This document shows, in pieces, positions 52,833-62,430 of a stretch of DNA of 64,000 nt. Each line of letters starts with the position of its first letter. The first letter of the stretch is position 1. The notes under the pieces were generated by a model. The model saw only the letters and a program-made list of their open reading frames with translations. It was not told the origin of the DNA and made no database searches. The translations under genes were made by a program, and so were the position numbers. Source of the stretch: an uncultured Ruminococcus sp. (GTDB taxonomy: Bacteria; Bacillota; Clostridia; Lachnospirales; Lachnospiraceae); assembly GCA_934359255.1 (NCBI GenBank), contig CAKRLG010000002.1:158818-222817 (forward strand), read 5' to 3'.

Positions 52833-55800
52833 ACTGCGGGACAGAAATATCCTGGTCAGTGCTGCGGCAGGATCCGGTAAGACTGCTGTTTTGGTAGAAC
52901 GAATCCTGGGAAAACTGACCAGAAAAGATCGTCCCATCGATATCGACCAGCTGCTGATCGTGACATTTACCCGGGCAGCAGCCGGAGAGATGCGGGAGAG
53001 ACTGACGGAAGCGGTGGAAAATTATCTGGAACAGGATCCGGAAAATGAACATCTGCAAAGACAGCAGACGTTGATCCACAACGCACAGATCACGACAATC
53101 GACGGATTCTGTTCTTATGTGATCCGGAATTACTTTCACACTATCGATCTGGATCCCGGATTTCGCACAGCGAATGAGGGCGAGATCAAACTGCTGAAAC
53201 AGGATGTGGCAAAAGAGGTGCTTGAGAGCAATTACCAGGAGAGAACCGAAAGTTTTGACCGTTTTGTGGAGAGCTTTGCCACCGGAAAAAGCGATGAAGT
53301 GCTGACGGAATTGATTCTTCGGATGTATGAATTTGCCATGAGTAATCCCTGGCCCCTGGAATGGCTGGATACCTGTACAAAGGCATATGAGATCCGGACA
53401 AAGGAAGAACTGGTGTCCTGTATATGGATGAAAAAACTGTGGGAGGATGCCGGACACCTGCTGGATCAGATCACGTATCTGCAGGACCGGTGCAAAGAAA
53501 TAATCTACAGTCCCGGTGGACCATATATGTACGGAGAAACGTTGGAACAGGATCTTCTGTTTCGAAGAGATCTGGAAGAGGCTTTCGAAGCACAGGATTT
53601 TGACGGGTGCAGAGTTCTGCTGGATAGCTGGAAGCCAAAAGCACTGTCCCGAAAAAAAGACGACAGTGTGCAGGAGGATAAGCGGGAGCTGGCGAAGAAC
53701 CTGCGGGATCAGGCAAAAGAGGCAGTGAAGAAACTGCGGGAGAATTATTTTTATGAGACCACAGAGGAAGTATTGGAGGAACTGAAACTTTGCAGGGAGC
53801 CGGTGCAGGAACTGATTCGTCTGACCCGGCAGTTTATCGAGACATTTTCGGAAAAGAAGCGGCAGAAAAATATCGTGGATTTTACAGATATGGAGCACTT
53901 TGCGCTGGAGATCCTGGTCAAAAAAGAAGATGGGGAAATCCGGTATACCCAGGCAGCAGATGAATTTTCTGAACGATTTGAGGAAATTCTGATCGATGAA
54001 TACCAGGACAGTAATCTGGTTCAGGAAACTTTGCTGCAGAGTGTGTCACGGCTGCGTTTCGGACAGTATAATCTGTTTATGGTGGGAGATGTAAAACAGA
54101 GTATCTACCGCTTTCGTCTTGCAAGACCGGAGCTTTTCATGGAAAAATACGAAACCTACAGTCTGGAAGACAGTGTATGTCAGAGAATCGATCTTCATAA
54201 AAACTTTCGAAGCAGAGCAGGAGTTCTTGATGGAGTCAATCAGATCTTTTATCAGATTATGGGAAAGGATCTAGGTGCGGTGGAATACGATACAGATGCG
54301 GCACTGTATCCGGGTGCGGTGTTTGAAGAAAAGCCGGAGGGTACACCGGAAGAACCGGCGTGCCAGGTACTTGTGGCGCAGACCGGCACAGACGATGTGG
54401 ATGAGAAGATGCAGGAACAGAGCGATCAGGAGCTGGAAGCACGGATGATCGGAGAAAAGATCCGCAGCATGGTGGGAACAGAACTGGTCTGGGATAAGAA
54501 AGAAAAGCAGTATCGTCCCGCACGTTATCAGGACTGCGTGATCCTGCTTCGGACGATCACCGGCTGGGCGGAGAACTTTGTCAATGTGCTGATGGACATG
54601 GGAATTCCTGCTTATGCCACCTCAAAAACAGGATATTTTTCCACAACAGAAGTACAGACGATCCTGAATTATCTGCGGATCCTGGATAATCCGATGCAGG
54701 AAATTCCATTTACCGGTGTTTTGTTATCGCCGCTGGGCGGGTGCAGTGCAAGAGAGCTGGCGCTGTTAAAATCCTGCTATCCGCAGGAGAAAATCTATGG
54801 CTGTGTCTGGAACTATTTGCAGGAGGGACAGGACGGGGAGTTGTGTGAAAAACTCGGCAATTTCTGGTCTGTCTATGAAAAACTTCGTGGGAAAGTCACC
54901 TACACACCGATCCACGAACTGATTGGAGAGATCCTGACAAAGACCGGGTACGGGTTATACGCAGGGGCGATGTCCGGTGGTGCACAACGGAGAGCAAATC
55001 TGCAGATGCTGGTGGAAAAGGCCATGGAATACGAGAGTACCAGTTACCGCGGACTGTTTAATTTTATCCGGTATGTGGAACAATTGCAGAAGTATCAGGT
55101 GGATTTTGGGGAAGTCAATATCCGCGGCGAACAGGAAGATACAGTGCGGATCATGAGTATCCACAAAAGCAAGGGACTGGAATTCCCCATTGTCTTTGCG
55201 GCAGGTATGGGAAAACGGTTTAACATGTCCGATGCCAGTACCGGCCTGGTGATTCATCAGGATCTCGGTATCGGCATGCAGGCGGTAGACCCGGAGGAAC
55301 GGACGCAGGCATCATCGCTGGTACGGCAGGTGATCCAGAAGCAGATCCGGCTGGAAAGTCTGGGTGAGGAACTGCGTGTGTTATATGTGGCACTCACAAG
55401 AGCAAAAGAAAAACTGATCCTTACCGGAACCGTGAAAAAAATAGAGGATTATCAGGCAGTACAGGCGGAGGCGCGGGACTGGCAGGAAGAGCAGCTTCCT
55501 TACGGCATGCGGGAGGGCGCGCGCTGCTACTGGGACTGGATCTTTCCTGCTCTTGCCGGGGAGAACGGAGAATTTCCGATACAGGTGATTGAGATGAAAC
55601 ATCTGATTACGGATCAGGTGACAGACCGGGAAGACCGGGTACGGCAGAGAGCTGTATATGAAACCTGGGATCCACAGGAAGTGTTTGATGCGAAGATCCG
55701 TAAAGATCTGGAAGAAAAATTTTCTTATGTGTATCCGTATGGATATCTGCAGGAGATTCCGGCGAAAGTCAGTGTATCCGAACTGAAAAAACAGGGAAGA

Positions 55801-56415
55801 GAAGAGCCGGAGGAAGAAACCGTATATCTGTATGAGGAGAAAGAACAGGAGCCGATCATTCCAGATTTTATGAAGGAGAGCAGGGAGCCATTGTTGCAGG
55901 GCGCAGCAAGGGGAACCGCATATCACCGGATTCTGGAGTGTCTCGACTATGCCAGAACAGATTCGCAGCAGGCGATCGAGCAGCAGATCGAAGAACTGTT
56001 GCAGGAGGAAAAAATCAGCGAAGAGACGGCCAAAGTGGTGCGCTCTAGTCAGATCAGCTGGTTTGTACGTTCGGCTGTGGGAAAACGGATGAAAGAAGCT
56101 TTTGCGCTGGGCACACTGCACAGAGAACAGCAGTTTGTGATGAGTATCGATGCCAGTGAGAGAAATCCTGCGTGGGATCAGGGCGAGCAGATACTGGTAC
56201 AGGGAATCATCGATGCCTTCTGGGAAGAGGAAGACGGTCTGGTGCTGGTGGATTATAAAACTGACCATGTAAAAGAGGGACAGGAACTGATCGACCGGTA
56301 TCAGAGACAGATGCATTATTACAGTCAGGCGTTGGAGCGCGCGTATGGAAAAAAGGTAAAAGAGTGTTATTTATATTCATTTGCGCTTGGAAAAGCGGTT
56401 GCTGTGGAGGTGTAA
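52792..56415 (+). CDS. addA: Helicase-exonuclease AddAB subunit AddA
   Basis: A 1207-residue UvrD-type helicase fused to a nuclease. It opens MKWTPEQQKVIELRDRNILV, with Walker A SAAAGSGKT near residue 30. LIVTFTRAAAGEMRERL, LIDEYQDSN, VGDVKQSIYRFR, IMSIHKSKGLEFPIVF and LYVALTRAKEKL are helicase motifs. The C-terminal nuclease has GTAYHRILE, QGIIDAFWEEEDG and LVDYKTD. The start lies 41 bases inside addB, at ATG 52792 or 52798. Confidence 0.95.
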   Translation: MEMKWTPEQQKVIELRDRNILVSAAAGSGKTAVLVERILGKLTRKDRPIDIDQLLIVTFTRAAAGEMRERLTEAVENYLEQDPENEHLQRQQTLIHNAQITTIDGFCSYVIRNYFHTIDLDPGFRTANEGEIKLLKQDVAKEVLESNYQERTESFDRFVESFATGKSDEVLTELILRMYEFAMSNPWPLEWLDTCTKAYEIRTKEELVSCIWMKKLWEDAGHLLDQITYLQDRCKEIIYSPGGPYMYGETLEQDLLFRRDLEEAFEAQDFDGCRVLLDSWKPKALSRKKDDSVQEDKRELAKNLRDQAKEAVKKLRENYFYETTEEVLEELKLCREPVQELIRLTRQFIETFSEKKRQKNIVDFTDMEHFALEILVKKEDGEIRYTQAADEFSERFEEILIDEYQDSNLVQETLLQSVSRLRFGQYNLFMVGDVKQSIYRFRLARPELFMEKYETYSLEDSVCQRIDLHKNFRSRAGVLDGVNQIFYQIMGKDLGAVEYDTDAALYPGAVFEEKPEGTPEEPACQVLVAQTGTDDVDEKMQEQSDQELEARMIGEKIRSMVGTELVWDKKEKQYRPARYQDCVILLRTITGWAENFVNVLMDMGIPAYATSKTGYFSTTEVQTILNYLRILDNPMQEIPFTGVLLSPLGGCSARELALLKSCYPQEKIYGCVWNYLQEGQDGELCEKLGNFWSVYEKLRGKVTYTPIHELIGEILTKTGYGLYAGAMSGGAQRRANLQMLVEKAMEYESTSYRGLFNFIRYVEQLQKYQVDFGEVNIRGEQEDTVRIMSIHKSKGLEFPIVFAAGMGKRFNMSDASTGLVIHQDLGIGMQAVDPEERTQASSLVRQVIQKQIRLESLGEELRVLYVALTRAKEKLILTGTVKKIEDYQAVQAEARDWQEEQLPYGMREGARCYWDWIFPALAGENGEFPIQVIEMKHLITDQVTDREDRVRQRAVYETWDPQEVFDAKIRKDLEEKFSYVYPYGYLQEIPAKVSVSELKKQGREEPEEETVYLYEEKEQEPIIPDFMKESREPLLQGAARGTAYHRILECLDYARTDSQQAIEQQIEELLQEEKISEETAKVVRSSQISWFVRSAVGKRMKEAFALGTLHREQQFVMSIDASERNPAWDQGEQILVQGIIDAFWEEEDGLVLVDYKTDHVKEGQELIDRYQRQMHYYSQALERAYGKKVKECYLYSFALGKAVAVEV

Positions 56416-56436
56416 CCTCCGCGGCAGCCGCTTTTT
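56395..56436 (+). terminator. Terminator overlapping the addA stop codon
   Basis: GCGGTTGCTGTGGAGG pairs with CCTCCGCGGCAGCCGC across TGTAA, which contains the TAA stop, and is followed by TTTTT. The 5' arm is coding sequence. Confidence 0.88.
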
Positions 56437-56486
56437 GTAGATATTCAGAAGAAGTCTTAAGATATTTTAAAGATTCCCAGGATTTG

Positions 56487-56515
56487 TTGACATCTAATAT
56501 TATACGGCGTATAGT
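56487..56515 (+). promoter_or_regulatory. PadR operon promoter with embedded palindrome
   Basis: TTGACA and TATAGT with a 17-base spacer. The palindrome TATACGGCGTATA (56501-56513) covers the end of the spacer and the start of the -10, so a bound repressor would block it. The PadR protein encoded downstream is the natural candidate. Confidence 0.72.
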
Positions 56516-56634
56516 ATTAAATGTAAAACAACATACGGTCCGGGAAACCGGGGGAAAGGTATGAGCAGAGTCTTTTCGTGAAAACAGATCGGGAAAGGGT
56601 TCGAACATACAGAAAAAAGAAAAAGGGGTGCGAT

Positions 56635-56964
56635 ATGGTATTTAATACAGGAGCGGCTCTTTTGGATGCCATTGTTCTTGCCGTTGTCTCGAGAGAGAAG
56701 GAAGGTACTTACGGATATAAGATCACACAGGATGTGCGGAAGGTTATCGACATTTCCGATTCCACCCTGTATCCGGTGCTTCGCAGGCTGCAGAAAGATC
56801 AGTGCCTGATGGTCTATGATCTGGAATGTGCGGGCCGTAACCGGAGATATTATAAAGTAACCGAGCAGGGACTGGCCCAATTGGGGTTATACAAAGAGGA
56901 GTGGAAGAGATATTCATCCAATATTTCCATGGTTTTTGAGGGAGGAATCAACAATGAATCGTGA
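56635..56964 (+). CDS. PadR-family transcriptional regulator
   Basis: A 109-residue winged-helix regulator. LLDAIVLAVVSREKEGTYGYKI, SDSTLYPVLRRLQKDQCL and GRNRRYYKVTEQG are the PadR helix and wing motifs. It starts at ATG 56635 behind AAAAGGGG. It overlaps the DUF1700 gene by 11 bases, the usual PadR-DUF1700 pair that controls envelope proteins in Firmicutes, and probably represses its own promoter through the palindrome at 56501-56513. Confidence 0.9.
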   Translation: MVFNTGAALLDAIVLAVVSREKEGTYGYKITQDVRKVIDISDSTLYPVLRRLQKDQCLMVYDLECAGRNRRYYKVTEQGLAQLGLYKEEWKRYSSNISMVFEGGINNES

Positions 56965-57805
56965 GCAGTTTATTGCACAATTAGCGAGACTTCTGCAGGA
57001 TCTGCCGCCGGCAGAACGGCAGGAAGCCATTCGCTATTATCAGGAATATTTTGACGATGCCGGGGAGGAAAACGAGGATGCCGTGATCCAGGAACTGGGA
57101 AGTCCGGGAAAAGTAGCAGCAAGCATCAAGGCAAACCTGCAGTATGGCGGATCGACATTCGGAGCGAATGATACCGATATGGAAAATACAGGGACAGAAA
57201 GTCAGACGAAGGACGCCGATGGCTGGCAGCAGAATGGGCAGACAATGAACAGATGGAATCAGAGTACACAGCAAGGCTGGCAGAATGCAGATACGCAGGG
57301 ACAGAACGGTCAGCAGGGAACCTGGCAGAATGCAGATACGCAGGGACAGAGCGGTCAGCAGCAGACCTGGCAGAATAGCAGTACGCAAAGCCCGTATGCG
57401 ATGCAGGCGAGAAAACCGAAACGCGGTGTTGGCGGATGGGCACTGCTCATCATTATACTGGTCTTTGCATCTCCGGTGCTTCTCGGCGTTGGCGGTGGAG
57501 CACTTTGCATTTTTATCGGAATCCTGGCAACCGTATTTGCCCTGTGGATCAGCTTTTTCGCCGTAGCGATCGGAATGATCGGAGGCGGGATCGCCGTTCT
57601 GATCAAAGGGATCCTTCATGCGATCAGTTCACCGGCAGCCGGACTGGTAAGCATGGGCGGCGGTCTGATCTGCATCGCACTGGGAATCTTATGCGCAGTA
57701 TTTTTCCTGTGGTTTACCTTTCAGCTGTGTCCGCGTGTATTACGTACCACGCTGAATTTTATCTCAAGAATCGTACATAAAGGAAAGGAGGCAAGGGCAG
57801 AATGA
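56954..57805 (+). CDS. DUF1700-family membrane protein
   Basis: A 283-residue protein. The first 65 residues (MNREQFIAQLARLLQDLP, YYQEYFDDAGEEN, ELGSPGKVAASIK) are the DUF1700 helical domain. A Gln/Asn/Trp-rich disordered stretch (about 85-160) includes two near-identical GTWQNADTQGQ-type units. Four hydrophobic segments (about 168-265) and a basic tail complete it. It starts at ATG 56954 behind GGAGGAA, inside the end of the PadR gene. Confidence 0.85.
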   Translation: MNREQFIAQLARLLQDLPPAERQEAIRYYQEYFDDAGEENEDAVIQELGSPGKVAASIKANLQYGGSTFGANDTDMENTGTESQTKDADGWQQNGQTMNRWNQSTQQGWQNADTQGQNGQQGTWQNADTQGQSGQQQTWQNSSTQSPYAMQARKPKRGVGGWALLIIILVFASPVLLGVGGGALCIFIGILATVFALWISFFAVAIGMIGGGIAVLIKGILHAISSPAAGLVSMGGGLICIALGILCAVFFLWFTFQLCPRVLRTTLNFISRIVHKGKEARAE

Positions 57806-58044
57806 AGCGTTTGAATAAAGGGTTACTTGTAACCAGCGGAATCTGCGGGGGACTCGGGCTTGCCCTTCTGATCTGCGGGATGCTTCTCGGAGGAATCCGG
57901 GGAGGAAATGATCTGGTGGATGCACTTTCCATCAACAGCGGGGATTTTCAGGAGATGAACGATGAGGTTATGAGTGAAATCAGTGACCATATCAATTTTG
58001 ATCCGGTTAACTGGTTTGTGGAATGGGTAACGGATATATTTTAA
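57802..58044 (+). CDS. Small membrane protein, possibly a shortened DUF4097-type partner
   Basis: An 80-residue protein. One transmembrane segment (about 8-30, rich in Gly and Leu) is followed by an acidic outer region. Its first 45 residues resemble the N-terminus of the DUF4097 adhesin-like proteins that usually follow DUF1700, but the beta-helix body is absent. It overlaps the DUF1700 stop by 4 bases (ATGA). Confidence 0.65.
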   Translation: MKRLNKGLLVTSGICGGLGLALLICGMLLGGIRGGNDLVDALSINSGDFQEMNDEVMSEISDHINFDPVNWFVEWVTDIF

Positions 58045-58104
58045 GCGTGAGTCCGAAAAAATAACAGAGAGTAAAAATTTATATGATAAAAGGAGAATCA
58101 GAAT

Positions 58105-58287
58105 ATGGAAAATAAGAGATTATATCGTTCCTCAACCAATTATATGATCTGTGGAGTCTGCGGCGGAATCGGAGAATATTTTAACATCGATCCGACGCTG
58201 GTGAGACTGGCATGGGTGATCTTTTCCTTTATGGGAGGATCCGGAATCCTTGCGTACATCATCGCATCGATCATCATTCCGAAATAA
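58105..58287 (+). CDS. PspC-domain envelope stress protein
   Basis: A 60-residue single-domain PspC protein: LYRSSTNYMICGVCGGIGEYF, NIDPTLVRLAWVIFSFMGGSG and a C-terminal membrane helix. PspC proteins act in envelope stress in other bacteria. AAAGGAGAA precedes ATG 58105. Likely expressed with the PadR group. Confidence 0.9.
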   Translation: MENKRLYRSSTNYMICGVCGGIGEYFNIDPTLVRLAWVIFSFMGGSGILAYIIASIIIPK

Positions 58288-58352
58288 AGAACAACGTGAA
58301 TAGAAAGAGAAAAAAAGGTCATACTTCAAGAGAAAAGGAGTGTGACTTTTTT

Positions 58353-58577
58353 ATGGAAAAAGAGAAAAAGATAAGCCGAGAGGATATCGCAAAGATGAGC
58401 AGGGAAGAACAGATGAAGTATGAGATCGCGCAGGAACTCGGACTTCTCGATCAGGTGCTTGAAAACGGGTGGAAGACTCTGTCTGCAAAAGAGACAGGAA
58501 GAATCGGTGGAATCATGAACCGGAGACGAAAGCAGAAAGAAAAAGAAGGCGGGATCAGCCAGAGGAAAGAGCAGTAA
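58353..58577 (+). CDS. Alpha/beta-type small acid-soluble spore protein
   Basis: A 74-residue protein. MKYEIAQELGLLDQVLENGW and LSAKETGRIGGIMNRR are the two conserved SASP blocks; YEIAQELG includes the site cut by the germination protease. These proteins coat DNA in dormant spores, so the organism is probably a spore former. AAGGAG lies 12 bases before ATG 58353, with a T run between. Its end overlaps the convergent SGNH gene by 23 bases. Confidence 0.87.
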   Translation: MEKEKKISREDIAKMSREEQMKYEIAQELGLLDQVLENGWKTLSAKETGRIGGIMNRRRKQKEKEGGISQRKEQ

Positions 58578-59157
58578 ACGCCTGATGCCAGAGATCAGCA
58601 AGAAGCGTATTGCCATGTGGGGTCAGATGAATCCCGTCGGTCGTGATCGCATCGATTCCTTCTTGGCGTGCTGTCTGTCGGAGTATTGAGTCCGTCGGGA
58701 TAAAATGAGCAGAATAAGAGAGTGCCAGATCGCGGATGATCTGGCTTTCTTTTTCAATATACGGATGCCAGACGGAATATTCTGCAGGTTCATCAAAAAG
58801 AAAGGGTTCCAGTAACAGGATGGTGGAAGTATGCTGGCATAAAAGCTCCAGCACTTCCCGGTAAAAGGCAGAAAACTCCAGGGGAATCCTGGAGTGAGAA
58901 GTAAAAAGTTCCACGGGGATATCATTGACTCCGGCAAGGAGGGTGATCGCATCCCAGTGACCGCCGAGCTCGTCCCGACGGAGCATCTGTAACACCCGTT
59001 CAATGGTAAAGCCTTCGTGTCCCCGGTTTACAAACCTGGCGTCTGCATATTCCTGTCTGCGGGCAAGGAGAGAGACATAGCCGTATCCCAGATTAGCAGG
59101 ATCAAAGAGATGATCCGCATCGGTAATGCTGTCGCCGAGAAAAAGATACTGCTTCAT
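58555..59157 (-). CDS. SGNH/GDSL-family hydrolase
   Basis: A 200-residue cytoplasmic esterase-type protein. The four family blocks are present: FLGDSITD with the catalytic Ser (near residue 9), NRGHEG with Gly, GVNDIP with Asn, and DGIHLT with the Asp-His pair near residue 175. Substrate is unknown; lipase and acetylesterase activities are common. Start ATG at 59157 behind GGAGGGA. Convergent with the spore protein gene. Confidence 0.88.
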   Translation of the reverse strand: MKQYLFLGDSITDADHLFDPANLGYGYVSLLARRQEYADARFVNRGHEGFTIERVLQMLRRDELGGHWDAITLLAGVNDIPVELFTSHSRIPLEFSAFYREVLELLCQHTSTILLLEPFLFDEPAEYSVWHPYIEKESQIIRDLALSYSAHFIPTDSILRQTARQEGIDAITTDGIHLTPHGNTLLADLWHQAFTALSSG

Positions 59158-59181
59158 ACGATCCCTCCTTTGGTTATAATA

Positions 59182-60354
59182 TTAGTTTGTGCTGTCTGCC
59201 AGCAGAGTATTCAGATTTAATTTTAAGATCCGGTCAAATTGTGTCAGTGAAGTATAGCGATAGCCGTATGCCGCAGATTCAAACAGTACATAGAGATCGT
59301 CACCATCCACATAGATCTGTTCGAGTTTGGACGGAAAACGGATCTTCTGCAGCATGGTGTCTTCTTCAAGAAGCATCTGCAGAGAATTCGGAAATACTTT
59401 CAGAGATCCCGGAAGCACCCCGTAAGAGTGAGAGGTGAGGATCCTGTTTTTATAAAATGCCACACCCTGCGCCCGCTCTGTGATCACGCGCATCCCGGAT
59501 GGCAGAGCAAGTGGTGTCAGCGAATCCACACCCAGCTGACCGTTTGTTATCGTGTCATCATCGACGGTACTGGTCTGTAAGGTTCCGTCTTCGGTGATAT
59601 CATATTCTTCCAGTACGCTTGCAGAATTAGAAGTATAATAACCGATATATAATGCATTATTATGATAGGTCAGAAAAGAATTCCGTGTAATTGCATACAG
59701 ATCGTACGACTGCGAGTAGGAAATCGGCTGATAGCCATCCTGAAAACGATAGTTTTTCAGCTGTTCCAATGTGATTGCATTGACCTGTGGAATACCACGG
59801 GACATACAGGAGATCCAGATGTTGTTATGAATCGTATCGTATGCGATCCCGCCGACATGAGATTTATTTCGAAGAACAATTTCTTTTACAAATTCATGGG
59901 TCTTTTTATCGATGACGTAGATGACAGAGTTATGCGTGTTGGTATGACAGTAAGCAGTAACCAGAAGATAATCTTCGGTAACGGCAAGCCCCTGGGGAGT
60001 CATGGAAGTACAGATGGAGGAAGTGTTTTTCTCTCCGAAAACCTGTGTTTCTGTAGAGTTAAGTCCGGGGATAATATAGGTTCCATAATCAATTTCGGTA
60101 GCACGTCCGTATAAAGCTGCCCGTTTGACCTCCGGTGTCAGGGAAAGCAGATCCCGTCGGCTCTTAAAACTGTAGATTTCTTCCTGTATGGTGCCGGTAG
60201 CCATAGCCTCACGTTCCACCCGCCTGGTATATGCAGAAAAAAGGAGAATATATGAGGTAACTCCGATTCCGACCACAAGGAAAAAGACGAATATCCAGAA
60301 AATCCGGCGATGCTTTTTTGTGGATTTTTTTTCTTTTTTGTGCCTGTTTTTCAT
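59182..60354 (-). CDS. Membrane-anchored propeller-like protein of unknown function
   Basis: A 390-residue protein. A very basic N-terminus (MKNRHKKEKKSTKKHRR) precedes one transmembrane helix (about 18-40), and the rest is extracytoplasmic. Repeats such as MTPQGLAVTEDYLLVTAY, SVIYVIDKKTHEFVKEI, VGGIAYDTIHNNIWISC and QLGVDSLTPLALP suggest a beta-propeller. Start chosen at 60354, with GGGAGA upstream, rather than 60387. It lies 24 bases from the SGNH gene on the same strand, so the two may be co-transcribed. Confidence 0.75.
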   Translation of the reverse strand: MKNRHKKEKKSTKKHRRIFWIFVFFLVVGIGVTSYILLFSAYTRRVEREAMATGTIQEEIYSFKSRRDLLSLTPEVKRAALYGRATEIDYGTYIIPGLNSTETQVFGEKNTSSICTSMTPQGLAVTEDYLLVTAYCHTNTHNSVIYVIDKKTHEFVKEIVLRNKSHVGGIAYDTIHNNIWISCMSRGIPQVNAITLEQLKNYRFQDGYQPISYSQSYDLYAITRNSFLTYHNNALYIGYYTSNSASVLEEYDITEDGTLQTSTVDDDTITNGQLGVDSLTPLALPSGMRVITERAQGVAFYKNRILTSHSYGVLPGSLKVFPNSLQMLLEEDTMLQKIRFPSKLEQIYVDGDDLYVLFESAAYGYRYTSLTQFDRILKLNLNTLLADSTN

Positions 60355-60723
60355 AAGTTGTCTCCCAAGATGTGATGATACTGTCAATCTAACTATTCAA
60401 CTGAAAAGTTACCTGTTAATCATATCCTATTTTAAGGAAAAATACAATTCATATATAATATTCCTGAGTGATTTGAAAAATTTCCGGATAAAATGAGGAA
60501 GGGCCGATACCCTTTCGGATACCGGCCAATATGAAAAAGGAAATCTAAAAATAACTGTTACCACTTAATGAGGGGGAGGGTGTCACAACAGGCGATGTTG
60601 TGACATCCTTTAACAAAGTGTGGTTCGCTTTGTTAAGTATTATATTACATGGAAAATGTGATAAAAATGTGTCTATGTAATGAAGACTTTATAAAATTTC
60701 CAAAAAAAACAGAAAGAAATTCT
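60355..60723. other. Intergenic region with tandem hairpins
   Basis: No gene. Two adjacent stems occur: GGTGTCACAAC/GTTGTGACATCC (60579-60608) and TTAACAAAG/CTTTGTTAA (60610-60636). A smaller GGCCG...CGGCC pair lies at about 60503-60528. They sit after the ATPase gene (minus strand) and could end its transcript. GTGATTTG and TATAATATTC-like sequence near 60450 may belong to the minus-strand promoter of the propeller-like gene. Confidence 0.55.
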
Positions 60724-62430
60724 TTAGATTTTCAAACCGCGATATCGGTTGATGCATGCGTAGACTTCCTGGATTCGTGGCATGGCGAGGTTCGGAGCCA
60801 GCCGACCGCCCTCGGCGAGAATCTCGAGTCCCCTGGAGGATAATTCTTTATCAAGCTGATCTATGATCTGCTGCAGTGTGTCTTTCCCATTAAAAAGCCG
60901 ACGTTCCACATAGCAGAGAATAGCTGAAAGTGCCTGAATCTGTTCCTGGTCAGCCAGTTGTTCGAGACAGCGAAGATCGATGGAGTCATGGTTGACGGAG
61001 ATACTGTCCATGCCCAGTACCTTCATTTTCAGACGGCGATCCGGACGGAAAGCAGGATCCGGCTGAATCACACGGCGATAGTCTGCAACAGCACCTGCAG
61101 GAGAGGAAGGCTGAATAGAAGGGAAAGCTTCTGCTTCTTTTTTTGCAAATGCTGTGATATCCACCGGTTTGTAATGATCCATCTGTAAAATCGTATCTGC
61201 CACATGAAAGTAAGATCCAGAGCTACCGGCAACCAGAATCGAGGAGATTCCCTGTGTATCACTCAACCATTGCACACGCTCAATGAATGGTGTGATTGGT
61301 TCCTGATTGCGGTTGACTACCCGTTGCATCAGTTCATCGCGGATCATAAAGTTTGTGGCACTGGTATCCTCATCGATCAGAAGCAGGTGACTTCCCGTTT
61401 CCAGTGCTTCGATGACATTGGCGGCCTGAGAAGTACTTCCACTGGCATCTTCCGAATAAAAGGAATGGGTATCCTTATGGTTCGGCAGATCATTGATAAA
61501 GAAAGAAATATCCGTGTGCTTGATGCTTCGACCGTCCTCGGCCCGGATCTTTACTGCGTCATCTCTGGTGATCACATATTCTCTTCCATCTCCCGCAATA
61601 TGATTATAGACACCCAGTTCGAGCGCTTCAAGCAGAGTGGATTTGCCGTGATAACCGCCACCCACGATCAGCGTGATACCACACGGAATTCCCATACCGG
61701 TCAGCGGACCATGGTTTGGAAGATGCAGTGTGACTGCCATGGAATCCGGTGAGACAAAGGGAATTCCGTTTGTCATCGGAAGAGAAGACACGCCGGATTC
61801 CCGTGGAAGAACAGCACCGTTTGCGACAAAAGCGGTAAGATTTCGTGCAGCCAGTTCTTTTCGGATAAAGGTCTGATCCTCGGCAAGTGCCCGTACCTGT
61901 TCCAGTTTCTGCGCATCCAGATTCCGGTAAAAAAGAGAAGCTTTTACGCAGACCGGAAGAAAATCAAAGAGAATTTTAATCAGTTCCCCGGAGTTGATGG
62001 TACGCCCGTTGGCGGGAAAACCGATCTCCAGACGAAGAGTCAGATCACCATTTTTTGCGTCCAGCGAGCAGGCGGAGCGCTCCAGGATTTCTTGTCCAGG
62101 TCTTGAGATGGCGATCAGACCGCTTTTTCCGGATCCTTTGGCGCGGAAATTATATTTTTCGACAGCTTCAGCAAACCCACGGATCAGCTGATCCTGAAGC
62201 GCGATCCGCATCTCGTGTGTCGCATACAAAGCTTCCGGGAAACCTGCCTGGGCACCTGTGATATGAAGGCTGATCTTTGACGGTGCGGCAAAGGGATCGC
62301 CCTGTACATGGTCGATGGAGAGCACATAGCCCGGAAAACGGTAGCTGCCCTTCGTGTCTTTATAAGCCGGATAACTTTTACGGTTGATCCGGAAAAGAAG
62401 ATCTTTCAGATCCTGAGAAGTATTTATCAT
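60724..62430 (-). CDS. ABC-class P-loop ATPase (COG3044 type)
   Basis: A 568-residue soluble ATPase. The first 240 residues form a family-specific N-terminal domain (RINRKSYPAYKDTKGSY, FPGYVLSIDHVQGDPFA). The ATPase part has Walker A GGGYHGKSTLLEALE (near residue 255), the ABC-like DASGSTSQAANVIEALE and Walker B LLLIDEDTSATNFMIRD. This matches the conserved 'predicted ATPase of the ABC class', whose biological role is unknown. Start chosen at ATG 62430 (spacing from AAAGG is correct) rather than 62439. Confidence 0.87.
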   Translation of the reverse strand: MINTSQDLKDLLFRINRKSYPAYKDTKGSYRFPGYVLSIDHVQGDPFAAPSKISLHITGAQAGFPEALYATHEMRIALQDQLIRGFAEAVEKYNFRAKGSGKSGLIAISRPGQEILERSACSLDAKNGDLTLRLEIGFPANGRTINSGELIKILFDFLPVCVKASLFYRNLDAQKLEQVRALAEDQTFIRKELAARNLTAFVANGAVLPRESGVSSLPMTNGIPFVSPDSMAVTLHLPNHGPLTGMGIPCGITLIVGGGYHGKSTLLEALELGVYNHIAGDGREYVITRDDAVKIRAEDGRSIKHTDISFFINDLPNHKDTHSFYSEDASGSTSQAANVIEALETGSHLLLIDEDTSATNFMIRDELMQRVVNRNQEPITPFIERVQWLSDTQGISSILVAGSSGSYFHVADTILQMDHYKPVDITAFAKKEAEAFPSIQPSSPAGAVADYRRVIQPDPAFRPDRRLKMKVLGMDSISVNHDSIDLRCLEQLADQEQIQALSAILCYVERRLFNGKDTLQQIIDQLDKELSSRGLEILAEGGRLAPNLAMPRIQEVYACINRYRGLKI

